A stretch of DNA of 64,000 nucleotides from JAAFJT01 sp043772905 (GTDB lineage: Bacteria; Bacteroidota; Bacteroidia; Chitinophagales; Saprospiraceae), in NCBI GenBank assembly GCA_043772905.1, contig JAYVFS010000239.1, positions 1-64,000 on the forward strand, given 5' to 3'. Both the position numbers and the translations under genes were made by a program. Position 1 is the first letter of the stretch, and every line of letters begins with the position of its first letter. Positions 1 to 8,394 of the stretch are shown here, in pieces. The notes beneath the pieces were generated by a model. The model was not told the origin of the DNA. It saw only the letters and a program-made list of their open reading frames with translations, and ran no database searches.

Positions 1-388
1 ATTTACTGATAACAAAGAGTTATTTCTTGTATTTTTAAAAAATATCAACTTTTTCTAGTAAATCGTTTCTAACAACAATCTTGTGAAATAACCATGTATT
101 GAGTGAACTGATTCAGTTTTATTTTGTTCATAATGTAGCGTTTTCAATAATTTTACTGAGGGGTGGTTTCAAAACCATCGTATCTATATTGTTTGACTTA
201 TTTAATGTTTTGCTAAATTCTATATACAAAAAATTTAATCCATCTGAACAGGCTATTGGGTCAATCTTCTTGATAAATTCATTTGATACTCTATACTTTT
301 AAATATTCCTATTAAAAGTGAATCCTCCGTTTTTCTAAAAAACTTCTTAATTTTGTCTTTAATTTAAGAACACAACTACTTACCAAAA
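1..388. other. Left-edge stretch without a convincing gene
   Basis: This AT-rich stretch precedes the first regulator gene. It holds one TACTGAGGGG copy (154-163) and a promoter-like box near its right end. A short reading frame at 99-302 starts at TTG and encodes low-complexity hydrophobic sequence with no recognisable family, so I do not call it a gene. Confidence 0.5.
348..355 (+). promoter_or_regulatory. TAnnTTTG promoter box before the Crp-like pair
   Basis: TAATTTTG matches the Bacteroidota -7 consensus TAnnTTTG. It lies 33 bases before the ATG of the first Crp-like gene, leaving room for a short leader. I see no clear -33 TTTG at the usual spacing. Confidence 0.45.
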
Positions 389-973
389 ATGAAAGAATTA
401 TTGGCACAACATGGCTTTACCCAAGAAGAAATAAATGAATTTATTTCACACGCTTTGGTCATACAATGCCCTAAACGAACGATTTTACTACGGGAAGGGG
501 AAACCCCACGTTTCTTTTATTGGGCAACCAAAGGGATTTTTCGGAGTGGTTTTACGGATAAAAAGGGTGCGAACCACACCCGCATCTTTTTCACACCTGA
601 CACCATACCTTTTGTCATGACTTATGGCAGTTTTATTTTGCAACGTCCGTCACTTAGTTTTTTAGAAGTTATTGAAGACGGCGAATTGTTTTCGTGGCCT
701 TATGATTATGTCAAAAATCTTGAAGACAAAAGCTTTAAATGGCTTAGTTTTTTTAAAAAACAACTTGATTTAATATTTGCATTTCGAGAAAGGAAAGAAC
801 AACAATCTTATATATTGACAGCCAAAGAGCAATATTTAGCTTTTTTAGAATCTGCATCTGAATTTGCCTATCGCATACCGCAACATTATATTGCCAGTTA
901 TATCGGCATAACGCCAGAAGCCTTATCACGTATTAGAAAGCAACTCAAAGAAGACAATAGTGTGAAAAAATAA
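389..973 (+). CDS. Crp/Fnr-family transcriptional regulator, paralog 1
   Basis: A 194-residue protein with the layout of the short Bacteroidota Crp/Fnr family. A cyclic-nucleotide-binding-like beta-roll fills about residues 20-120, where the segment ILLREGETPRFFYWATKGIF resembles the cNMP fold. A helix-turn-helix near the C-terminus (residues 160-190) contains HYIASYIGITPEALSRIRK. The canonical RSA-type cyclic-nucleotide phosphate-binding motif is not evident, so the ligand is unknown. It is followed 10 bases later by a paralog with an almost identical recognition helix, so the two are probably co-transcribed. The start is the ATG after the -7 box. The targets cannot be inferred from sequence. 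Confidence 0.85.
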   Translation: MKELLAQHGFTQEEINEFISHALVIQCPKRTILLREGETPRFFYWATKGIFRSGFTDKKGANHTRIFFTPDTIPFVMTYGSFILQRPSLSFLEVIEDGELFSWPYDYVKNLEDKSFKWLSFFKKQLDLIFAFRERKEQQSYILTAKEQYLAFLESASEFAYRIPQHYIASYIGITPEALSRIRKQLKEDNSVKK

Positions 974-983
974 ACCAATAAAA

Positions 984-1553
984 ATGAATATACTTTTAAA
1001 AAAATTTGGTTTTACAGAGGCTGAAATTGCAGATTTTTGGGCAAATGCCCAATGCGTTACCTTTCATAAAAGACAACTTTTACTTGAGGAAAACCAGGTA
1101 AATCATTATCTCTATTTAGTCAAAGAAGGTATCTTTCGGAGTTTTGTAACCGATGATAAAGGTAAAACATTTACTAAAAACTTCTTTAGTTCGTCAAATC
1201 CCAATTTTACCGTTTTTTTTCCGAGTTTTTTACTCCAAGAGCCTTCATTGTTTTCCATCGATGCCGTTGTGGACAGCGAAGTATGGGCATGGCACAGTGA
1301 TTATATTCTTGAATTGATAGCCTCTGATGTTCGCTTTATAAACTTTTTCAGGTATCACGTAGGTCACCTTTTCTATTTATTGGAACTCAAAGAAATCCGT
1401 ATGTTACGCTCAGAGCGTGAAGAGCATTATCTCTTGTTAAAAAAAGAACGCCCAGAAGTGGTTAAAGCTGTCCCACTGCATTATATCGCTTCATATTTAG
1501 GCATTACTTCCGAAACCTTATCCCGCATTCGTAAACGTGTTGAAACATTATAA
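984..1553 (+). CDS. Crp/Fnr-family transcriptional regulator, paralog 2
   Basis: A 189-residue tandem paralog of the preceding gene, with the same beta-roll followed by a C-terminal helix-turn-helix (HYIASYLGITSETLSRIRK). The 10-base gap to the upstream gene suggests one operon. The recognition helix differs from that of paralog 1 at only a few positions, so overlapping DNA targets are likely. The sensor halves are more divergent, which would fit different signals acting on similar operators, but that is inference. No TACTGAGGGG copy occurs in any of the three paralogs. Confidence 0.85.
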   Translation: MNILLKKFGFTEAEIADFWANAQCVTFHKRQLLLEENQVNHYLYLVKEGIFRSFVTDDKGKTFTKNFFSSSNPNFTVFFPSFLLQEPSLFSIDAVVDSEVWAWHSDYILELIASDVRFINFFRYHVGHLFYLLELKEIRMLRSEREEHYLLLKKERPEVVKAVPLHYIASYLGITSETLSRIRKRVETL

Positions 1554-1695
1554 TCTGTTATCTTGACTTAAGTCAAGGAAGCAGATAGGAAACATTGCAT
1601 TGCCACTAAAAAACACCTCTTTTTTACTCGATTATATCAATAAAGTTGCGCTTTTTTCCTAATATCGGTCAACTAGTTATCTGCAAACTAATGCC

Positions 1696-1703
1696 TACCT
1701 TTG
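1696..1703 (+). promoter_or_regulatory. TAnnTTTG promoter box before Crp paralog 3
   Basis: TACCTTTG matches the Bacteroidota -7 consensus and sits 36 bases before the ATG of the third regulator. That gene therefore probably has its own promoter, although it is now frameshifted. Confidence 0.45.
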
Positions 1704-1739
1704 TTTTTTTTTACAAATTTAAAATAAACAACAAAACTA

Positions 1740-2302
1740 ATGCTTGATTTCCTAAAAAAGCAGCAACTCACGAATGCTCAAATTGCTGAATTGCTGGTGG
1801 ACGCACAGACTTTATACGCCAAAAAGAACACCATTTTACTAAAAGAAAAAGAGAAAGCTAACCGTATTTTTTTGTTGAAAAAGGTATTCTACGTGCTGGT
1901 GTTCACTACGACGAATCAAAAAGTTGGACATATTGTTTCTATTCACCCGAAGGGCTACGATGGGCAGGTCTTTCAGCCAATAGTTTGCTGCGAATGCCTT
2001 CTGACTATTTTATCGAAGTATTAGAAGACGCGCAAATCATTTCTTTCAATTTTGAATATTTTCGAAAACTACGCCTTTCAAATCTGGAGTGGGCATCCTT
2101 TTTTCAATGTCAACTGCTGACGGTATTTAACTATTTAGAGCGAAAAAGCGTCAATCAGCTTAAATTATCACCTGAAAAACGCTATTTGGCTTTTATGGAA
2201 GCCAACCCTACACTTATGAAAAGTGTTCCGCTTCATTATATTGCAAGCTATATAGGCGTTGTGCCGGAGTCTTTATCACGTATAAGAAGAAGGCTTAATT
2301 GA
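1740..2302 (+). pseudogene. Crp/Fnr-family regulator, paralog 3, frameshifted in a T run
   Basis: The reading frame opens with MLDFLKKQQLTNAQIAELL and aligns with the two upstream paralogs. It loses frame at a run of seven T (1867-1873). Adding one T there restores FFVEKGILRAG followed by the rest of the family pattern, to a helix-turn-helix ending HYIASYIGVVPESLSRIRRR. The restored protein would have 187 residues, matching its siblings (194 and 189). It may be a true pseudogene, a sequencing or assembly indel in a homopolymer, or an on/off slippage locus. The rest of the frame is undamaged, which favours a recent or reversible change. A strong terminator follows at 2472. Confidence 0.8.
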
Positions 2303-2471
2303 AGACATTAAACTATTTTCAATTAATTTCTTAACTTAAGTCAACAACAATTGTAAATCAGACAATATACATTTGCCCATTCGTCTTGCTAACGCTTCTT
2401 TCAACATACAAATAAACACAAATTTTTTTCCAATCGTGTTAGTTTACTTATATTAACTTACAAACTACTTT

Positions 2472-2509
2472 AACCGATATGATTTATAGAAATCGTATCG
2501 GTTTTTTTT
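2472..2509 (+). terminator. Rho-independent terminator after the Crp cluster
   Basis: A 14-base stem (2472-2485 with 2490-2503, one wobble pair) with a 4-base loop is followed by a run of T. It is correctly oriented for the rightward regulator genes. Confidence 0.8.
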
Positions 2510-2523
2510 AGTGCTTTTTCAAA

Positions 2524-2569
2524 CAAAGGGCAAACGATATATATCACGTTTGCCCTTTGTTTTTTTTTT
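2524..2569. terminator. Bidirectional terminator between the Crp cluster and ftsK
   Basis: A perfect 13-base stem CAAAGGGCAAACG/CGTTTGCCCTTTG (2524-2536, 2547-2559) is followed on the plus strand by ten T. It lies just past the ftsK stop codon and can serve the leftward gene, though its T tract on that strand is weak. Confidence 0.7.
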
Positions 2570-2597
2570 GCTTTTTGTCTTTTTATACTGAGGGGGG

Positions 2598-5120
2598 TCA
2601 ATTTCCAAACCGTTTTGCCCGCAGCTCTTGCAAAAAGCGTTGCAATTCCACTTCGTCATGAAACAAAACCTCACGTGGCTTAGAACCCTCATTCGGTCCG
2701 ACAATGCCCAAATGTTCCAATTGATCCATGATACGTCCCGCTCGATTATAGCCGAGTTTCAAACGCCGTTGAATCATAGACGTTGAACCATGTTGATTTT
2801 GAACAACAAGACGTGCCGCATCTTCAAGCATATCGTCGAGGTCATGGATGTCAACCGCGCCGACTTCATTCATTGGCGCATCGTTACCCGTAAATTCAGG
2901 TAAAAAATAAGGCTGCGGATAACCAGGTTGTTCATTTATAAAATTGATGACCCGTTCCACCTCTGGCGTATCAACAAAAGCACATTGTAAGCGAATAATA
3001 TCAGAACCCGCTGTTAACAACATATCCCCACGTCCAATCAACTGGTCTGCACCATTAGTATCCAAAATGGTACGTGAGTCCACTTTTGAAGCCACTTTGA
3101 AGGCAACACGTGCAGGGAAATTGGCTTTGATAACGCCTGTGATGATGTTTACTGAGGGGCGTTGCGTCGCTATAATCAAGTGAATACCAACAGCACGTGC
3201 CAATTGTGCCAAACGACCAATCGGCAACTCAATTTCTTTACCCGCCGTCATAATCAAATCTGCAAATTCGTCAATGACTAAAACGATGAACGGCAAAAAG
3301 CGATGCCCTTTTTCAGGATTCAACCGCCGTCCAACGAATTTATCGTTGTATTCTTTAATATTTCTGGCTTGTGCTTTTTTCAACAAATCGTAGCGACCCT
3401 CCATCTCAATTACAAGAGAATTAAGCGTTTTGATGACCTGCGCAGTATCCGTAATTATCGGTTCAAGCTGATCGGGCAAGTAGGCGAGGAAGTGATTATC
3501 AATTTTCGCATACGGCGACAACTCCACTTTTTTAGGGTCAATCAAGACCAATTTGAGTTGTGACGGATGTTTTTTATACAACAGAGAACATAAAATCGTA
3601 TTGATACCGACCGATTTACCTTGACCTGTCGCTCCTGCAATAAGTAAATGCGGCATTTTCGCCAAGTCCACCACAATCGGTTCGTTTGAAATTGACTTGC
3701 CCAAAGCAATCGGCAAATCCATATCACTTTTGCGGAAACGGTCGCTCGACAACATTTCACGCAACGAAACCATTTGCTTGTTTTTATTCGGCACTTCAAT
3801 ACCAATCGTTCCACGTCCAGGAATCGGCGCAATAATACGAATGCCCAAAGCCGCAAGGCTCAAAGCAATGTCGTCTTCCAAATTTTTAATCCTCGAAATA
3901 CGCACACCTGGCGCAGGAACGATTTCATAAAGCGTCACCGTTGGGCCTATCGTTGCCCGTATTTTGACGATTTCGATTTTATAATTCAACAGCGTCTCAA
4001 TGATTTGGTCTTTATTCGATTCGAGTTCCGAACGGTCAATTTCTACTTTATTGTCTTCATAACTGTCCAAAAGTGGCAAAACAGGATATTCGTAACCCGA
4101 CAATTCAAGTGTTGGATCATAAGGCGTTGAAATATCGCCATAAGGTTTTTCATTAAACAACTCACCTTGAACAGGTTTAATAGGCGTTGGGGGCGGCAAA
4201 ATATCTCCCAAGTCGCTCGTTGGCGCAATAGGTTCTGTTTCGATTTCCAATTCCGTTTCACCCGCTTTCAAACTCGGCGCACGTGTTGCTGTATTTTTTG
4301 AAGTCAAATCAAACGCCCCGTTTTCATCTTCAACTGTTTCAACTGGTGTTGGAGGCGTGACCGAAGGCGGCACATCAAGGGCTTCCTCAATCACCGTTCT
4401 TTCTCCAGCCTTTATAGGTGCAAGCGATACTGAGGGGGGTGTTTCTTTTTTCTCGCTCGGCATACCCGTGAAACGGCGAGCTGTTTGACGTACATCAAAT
4501 GTTTTGTTCTTATAACGGTCATCCCAAAGCGCATAAACAGCCGTTTTGAGTTGTTCGAGGAAATTTTTAAGCGTCAAACCCTTCAATTCAGGATTGTATG
4601 ACCATATAATAAGGAAGGAAATGATGAGCAAAATGAGTAAAAAAGTACCAATCGCCCCTACAAAATTCATCAACCATTCGCTTATTGAACGACCAAAATT
4701 GCCCCCCCATGGAAAATTAGATTTATAAAAAATGAAACCAAACAGGATAGATAATCCAATCATCCAAGCCAAAGCATTGCGTAAACGACCGCCAAACCGA
4801 CTCAAAGGAATATCGTTGATGATACCCAAACCATATTGCAGTAAGACATAAATTAAGAAAAATGAAGGCAACCCAAACAACCAAAACATCAAAAAATGCG
4901 AAACAATTGCACCCAAACGACCCAACCAATTGGACACTTCAATGTCTTGAAATATCAAATCCAACTCAAAATGGTTGACTTTGTCCTGATCAATTTGCCA
5001 AGTAAAAATATAGGAAAAACAGGCAACGAAAAGGTAGGTTGCTAAAAACAAAAGCAACACACCCATCAGTTTCGGTGTGCGCGGGTCATCGCCCATTATA
5101 TTATTTTTGGATTTCGCCAT
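2598..5120 (-). CDS. ftsK: FtsK/SpoIIIE-type DNA translocase
   Basis: An 840-residue septal DNA pump that clears chromosome ends through the closing septum. The N-terminal ~190 residues hold about four membrane segments. A proline- and acid-rich linker follows (about 215-340), then the RecA-like motor with Walker A GATGQGKSVG near residue 493 and Walker B VLVIDEFADL near 615. The C-terminal winged-helix gamma domain (about 770-835) should read polar KOPS sites. The length is near the Bacteroidota norm. Two TACTGAGGGG copies lie inside (3150, 4428) and encode RPSV and PPSV. A third (2586-2597) abuts the stop codon. It is probably monocistronic, between the hairpin at 2524 and its own promoter near 5220. 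Confidence 0.95.
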   Translation of the reverse strand: MAKSKNNIMGDDPRTPKLMGVLLLFLATYLFVACFSYIFTWQIDQDKVNHFELDLIFQDIEVSNWLGRLGAIVSHFLMFWLFGLPSFFLIYVLLQYGLGIINDIPLSRFGGRLRNALAWMIGLSILFGFIFYKSNFPWGGNFGRSISEWLMNFVGAIGTFLLILLIISFLIIWSYNPELKGLTLKNFLEQLKTAVYALWDDRYKNKTFDVRQTARRFTGMPSEKKETPPSVSLAPIKAGERTVIEEALDVPPSVTPPTPVETVEDENGAFDLTSKNTATRAPSLKAGETELEIETEPIAPTSDLGDILPPPTPIKPVQGELFNEKPYGDISTPYDPTLELSGYEYPVLPLLDSYEDNKVEIDRSELESNKDQIIETLLNYKIEIVKIRATIGPTVTLYEIVPAPGVRISRIKNLEDDIALSLAALGIRIIAPIPGRGTIGIEVPNKNKQMVSLREMLSSDRFRKSDMDLPIALGKSISNEPIVVDLAKMPHLLIAGATGQGKSVGINTILCSLLYKKHPSQLKLVLIDPKKVELSPYAKIDNHFLAYLPDQLEPIITDTAQVIKTLNSLVIEMEGRYDLLKKAQARNIKEYNDKFVGRRLNPEKGHRFLPFIVLVIDEFADLIMTAGKEIELPIGRLAQLARAVGIHLIIATQRPSVNIITGVIKANFPARVAFKVASKVDSRTILDTNGADQLIGRGDMLLTAGSDIIRLQCAFVDTPEVERVINFINEQPGYPQPYFLPEFTGNDAPMNEVGAVDIHDLDDMLEDAARLVVQNQHGSTSMIQRRLKLGYNRAGRIMDQLEHLGIVGPNEGSKPREVLFHDEVELQRFLQELRAKRFGN

Positions 5121-5219
5121 GTCGAATTATCTCCTTTTAAAATTATAGTGTTCTATTCGTCAATGAATATATGTTTTTTTAAAAGCCATTAACAATTAAA
5201 TAAAATGGACAGTTAATCA

Positions 5220-5227
5220 CAAAAGTA
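5220..5227 (-). promoter_or_regulatory. TAnnTTTG promoter box for ftsK
   Basis: TACTTTTG is read on the minus strand. It lies about 100 bases upstream of the ftsK ATG and would give a leader of roughly 90 bases. Confidence 0.4.
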
Positions 5228-5340
5228 GCATTTCCAATAGCTTCTTAATAAAAAATGCTGTTTTTTTCAATTTTTTGTTGAAATAAGTGCACCATTTTCA
5301 TAAAACATATCTAAAAGTTTAGAGTCATTTTAGGCTTAAA

Positions 5341-5383
5341 ATACTGAGGGGTATTGTGCAGACGCAACAATACCCCTCAGTAT
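5341..5383 (-). terminator. metF terminator built from two inverted TACTGAGGGG copies
   Basis: A perfect 17-base stem (5341-5357 with 5367-5383) with a 9-base loop. Each arm contains one complete TACTGAGGGG copy (5342 and 5373). It starts 18 bases after the metF stop codon, and the minus strand continues with TTTT. Inverted uptake-sequence pairs at gene ends have this layout in Neisseria and Haemophilus. Confidence 0.8.
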
Positions 5384-5400
5384 TTAACTCTATTTCCCTA

Positions 5401-6357
5401 CTAATAAACCGCTTCAACAATGCGCTTAATCGTCTTCACATCACCCATTGTGTAATAATGTAAACACGGTACACCCGCAGCTTTCAGTTCTTTAGACTGT
5501 GCAATACACCATTCAATACCAATTTCACGAACTGCCTCATCATCTTTAGCAGACAAAACGGCATTCACAAAAATATCTGGTAAATTGATGAAAAACAAGC
5601 GCGGAATCCCAACCAATTGCGATTTTCTGGTAATCGGTTTCAAACCTGGCACTATTGGAACAGTGATACCCGCTTCCCGACAGGCTTTCACATATTCAAA
5701 ATATTTAGAATTATCAAAAAACATTTGCGTTACAATATAATTCGCACCTGCTTCTACTTTTTGCTTCGCAAAATCCAAATCGGTTGCCAAATTGGGCGAT
5801 TCAAAATGCTTTTCAGGATAACCCGCGATGCCAATACAAAAATTGGTTTTTGAACCTTTTGAAATATCAGGATCCAGGTATTTGCCCGTGTTCATATCGC
5901 TCATTTGCTTCACGAGGTCTAAGGCGTAGGCATGACCTTCGGGATGCGGTGCAAATTGCGATTCAAATTTGGCAGCATCGCCCCGCAAAGCGAGTACGTT
6001 GTTGATGTCCAAAAAATTGAGATCAATCAAAGCGTTTTCCGTTTCTTCCTTAGAAAAACCGCCGCAAATCAAGTGCGGCACAGCGTCCACGCCATAGCGA
6101 TGCATGATAGATGCACAAATACCGACCGTTCCCGGGCGTTTGCGAATAGCCGTTTTTTCGTAATAGCCACTCGGTCTTTTGCGATAAATAAATTCCTCGC
6201 GGTGGTAAGTGACATCAATAAACGGGGGCTTAAACTCCATCAAAGGGTCAAGTGTATTAAAAATAGACTGCATAGAACCGCCTTTAATCGGAGGTAAAAC
6301 CTCAAAGGAAATCAGCGTTTTACCTTGTGCTGCCTCGAAATAATCCGTAACTTTCAT
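5401..6357 (-). CDS. metF: 5,10-methylenetetrahydrofolate reductase
   Basis: A 318-residue TIM-barrel flavoprotein that reduces methylene-THF to methyl-THF for methionine synthesis. Family hallmarks are SFEVLPP at the N-terminus, FIDVTYHREE, the segment NVLALRGD, and ANYIVTQMFFDN with PIVPGLKPI towards the C-terminus. A longer frame could start at 6396, but a TAnnTTTG box at 6394-6401 overlaps that ATG. Transcription would begin inside the extension, so the ATG at 6357 (MKVTDYFEAAQ) is the likely start. It stands alone here with no met gene beside it, and has its own promoter and terminator. Confidence 0.95.
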   Translation of the reverse strand: MKVTDYFEAAQGKTLISFEVLPPIKGGSMQSIFNTLDPLMEFKPPFIDVTYHREEFIYRKRPSGYYEKTAIRKRPGTVGICASIMHRYGVDAVPHLICGGFSKEETENALIDLNFLDINNVLALRGDAAKFESQFAPHPEGHAYALDLVKQMSDMNTGKYLDPDISKGSKTNFCIGIAGYPEKHFESPNLATDLDFAKQKVEAGANYIVTQMFFDNSKYFEYVKACREAGITVPIVPGLKPITRKSQLVGIPRLFFINLPDIFVNAVLSAKDDEAVREIGIEWCIAQSKELKAAGVPCLHYYTMGDVKTIKRIVEAVY

Positions 6358-6393
6358 AAAATCTGTTTGATAATGGTTTATGTGAATGAGCCG

Positions 6394-6401
6394 CAAAGCT
6401 A
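6394..6401 (-). promoter_or_regulatory. TAnnTTTG promoter box for metF
   Basis: TAGCTTTG on the minus strand lies 37 bases before the ATG at 6357. Its position supports that start over the upstream ATG at 6396. Confidence 0.5.
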
Positions 6402-6536
6402 CAAAATGACTTAGATTGAATCCGATTTTATCTTCATAAGAATAAAATTCTCTTGAAAATGTTTATTTTTAAACAAAAAATTTCCAATTATTAATAATTG
6501 TTTTAAAATTATTAACAAAAACCATTTAAGCATGGT

Positions 6537-6544
6537 TAAATTTG
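6537..6544 (+). promoter_or_regulatory. Possible promoter box for recN
   Basis: TAAATTTG fits the TAnnTTTG pattern about 125 bases before the recN ATG. The intergenic hairpin at 6568-6639 would then lie within the recN leader. Confidence 0.3.
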
Positions 6545-6567
6545 CGGCTTCTTAAAATCGGTTAAGA

Positions 6568-6639
6568 CACCAATTTCACTAATTACACGAATGAATTTGA
6601 TATTATTAATTTTTATTCGTGTAATTTGTGCAATTCGTG
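6568..6639. repeat. Imperfect intergenic inverted repeat
   Basis: Two 25-base arms (6568-6592, 6615-6639) pair with three mismatches. The arms are themselves repetitive: CAATTTCAC / AATTACACGAAT, and AATTTGTG / AATTCGTG. This kind of hairpin is frequent between genes in Bacteroidota. It has no T tract and is not a convincing terminator. Confidence 0.6.
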
Positions 6640-6668
6640 TCCGTCAATAATTTAGACATCAAAAAAAA

Positions 6669-8327
6669 ATGATTCAACGACTGTTAATAAAAAACTACGC
6701 CATAATTGAAAAACTCGACATGGGGTTTGCAAAAGGTTTGACCATCATTACAGGTGAAACGGGCGCAGGTAAGTCCATTTTACTTGGTGCATTGGGTATG
6801 ATTTTGGGCAATCGAGCCGATACAAAGGTACTGTACAATGCTTCCGAAAAATGTATCATCGAAGGCTATTTTGATATTTCAGCCTACGATTTACAAGGCT
6901 TTTTTGATGAAAATGAAATTGATTTCGACCAAAATACCGTTGTGCGTCGTGAACTGTCTCCTTCAGGAAAAACACGTTCTTTCATCAACGATACGCCTGT
7001 CAATTTGAACCAATTGCGTGCTTTTTCAGGCAAATTAGTGGATTTACATCAACAATTTGACACTTTGGATATTCACGACGCATCTTTCCAACTGCAAATG
7101 ATTGATGCTTTGGCGAACAACAAAGCCCCCCTCAGTATTTACCGTGAAAAGTATCGTTTGTTCCAAAGTGACAAAAAACGTCTGGCGCAGTTGGTTGAAA
7201 AGAATGAACGTTCTGCAAGAGAAATAGATTTCTTAAATTTTCAAATTGACGAATTTAATAAAGCAGAACTCATTGTCGGCGAACAAGATACGCTTGAAAC
7301 CGACCAAGAGCGTTTGCAAAATGCGGAAACCATTAAGCGCAATCTTTCTGCTGCCTATCAAGCCATTAGTGAAGATGAAAACGCCCTCGTTGGGCAAATG
7401 CGCTCAATTAGTTCCAGCATCAGTCAAGTCAAAAAATACACCCCCTCAGTATCTAAACTCTATGAACGCTTCGAAAGCCTGATTTTTGAACTCGAAGACA
7501 TTGGCGGCGAACTTGAAACCATCGCTGAACAAACGGAATACGACCCCGAACGCATCATTGACATTCAAACACGCCTTGATACCATCTATAAATTAGAAAA
7601 AAAACATGGTGTCGCTACTGTCGAACAACTTTTAGCCATTCAAGACGATTTGCAAAACCAACTCAATGCCTTTGGCGATTTATCAGAAGAAATTGAAAAT
7701 TTGCAACAAAACATAGAGCAACAAGCAGAAATATTAAAAAAATTAGCAGGAGAACTGTCTGCAAAACGCAAATTTGTTATTCCTCAATTTGAGCAAAAAG
7801 TAGAAGCAATGCTCCAGCAATTGAGCATGGAAAACGCCCGACTAAAAGTACAAACTCTTGATTTAGAGGATCTTACACCAACAGGTGCCGATGACATTCA
7901 ATTCCTATTTGCTGCCAACAGAGGTTCGCGCATGATGCCTATTAAAGACGTGGCTTCTGGCGGTGAGTTAAGCCGTTTGGCACTCTGCACTAAATCGCTT
8001 GTCGCTTCCGCTATACCTTTACCGACTTTGATTTTTGATGAAATTGACTCAGGCGTTTCTGGCGACGTGGCTTTGAAAATGGGTAATATTTTACAACAAT
8101 TGTCTTCACATCATCAAGTTGTTGTCATCACGCACTCGCCACAAGTCGCTGCCAAAGCGGAAAAACATTACTTTGTCTATAAAACACATAGAGAAGACCG
8201 CACTTTAACGGATATACGCCCCCTCAGTAAAGACGAGCGTATCAAGGCAATTGCGGTTATGTTGAGCCAAAATCCACCATCAACGTCTGCTCTGGCAAAT
8301 GCGAAGGAGCTATTGACAGCGGTTTAG
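6669..8327 (+). CDS. recN: DNA repair protein RecN
   Basis: A 552-residue SMC-like ATPase of double-strand-break repair and recombination. Walker A GETGAGKS is at residues 29-36. Long coiled-coil arms fill about 150-370. The ABC signature ASGGELSRLAL is near 428, Walker B LIFDEIDSGVSGD near 453, and the H-loop VVVITHSPQVAA follows. Length matches the family. It carries three TACTGAGGGG copies (7126, 7441, 8219), encoding APLS, PSV and PLSK, the most of any gene here. RecN also acts during natural transformation in several bacteria, which suits an uptake-sequence reading but does not prove it. A perfect hairpin separates it from the convergent mscS-type gene. Confidence 0.95.
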   Translation: MIQRLLIKNYAIIEKLDMGFAKGLTIITGETGAGKSILLGALGMILGNRADTKVLYNASEKCIIEGYFDISAYDLQGFFDENEIDFDQNTVVRRELSPSGKTRSFINDTPVNLNQLRAFSGKLVDLHQQFDTLDIHDASFQLQMIDALANNKAPLSIYREKYRLFQSDKKRLAQLVEKNERSAREIDFLNFQIDEFNKAELIVGEQDTLETDQERLQNAETIKRNLSAAYQAISEDENALVGQMRSISSSISQVKKYTPSVSKLYERFESLIFELEDIGGELETIAEQTEYDPERIIDIQTRLDTIYKLEKKHGVATVEQLLAIQDDLQNQLNAFGDLSEEIENLQQNIEQQAEILKKLAGELSAKRKFVIPQFEQKVEAMLQQLSMENARLKVQTLDLEDLTPTGADDIQFLFAANRGSRMMPIKDVASGGELSRLALCTKSLVASAIPLPTLIFDEIDSGVSGDVALKMGNILQQLSSHHQVVVITHSPQVAAKAEKHYFVYKTHREDRTLTDIRPLSKDERIKAIAVMLSQNPPSTSALANAKELLTAV

Positions 8328-8337
8328 GAGAAACACG

Positions 8338-8370
8338 ACGTATCGGATACCTTTAAGGTATCCGATACGT
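8338..8370. terminator. Hairpin between convergent recN and mscS-type genes
   Basis: A perfect 14-base stem (8338-8351 with 8357-8370) with the 5-base loop TTTAA. The tract after it is only ATTTAATT, so termination may be modest. It can serve both strands. Confidence 0.65.
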
Positions 8371-8394
8371 ATTTAATTCATAAACAGTTAATTA

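Noticed and set aside
99..302. A 67-residue open frame at the left edge
   Set aside because: It starts at TTG, is low in complexity, has no recognisable domain, and the region looks intergenic.
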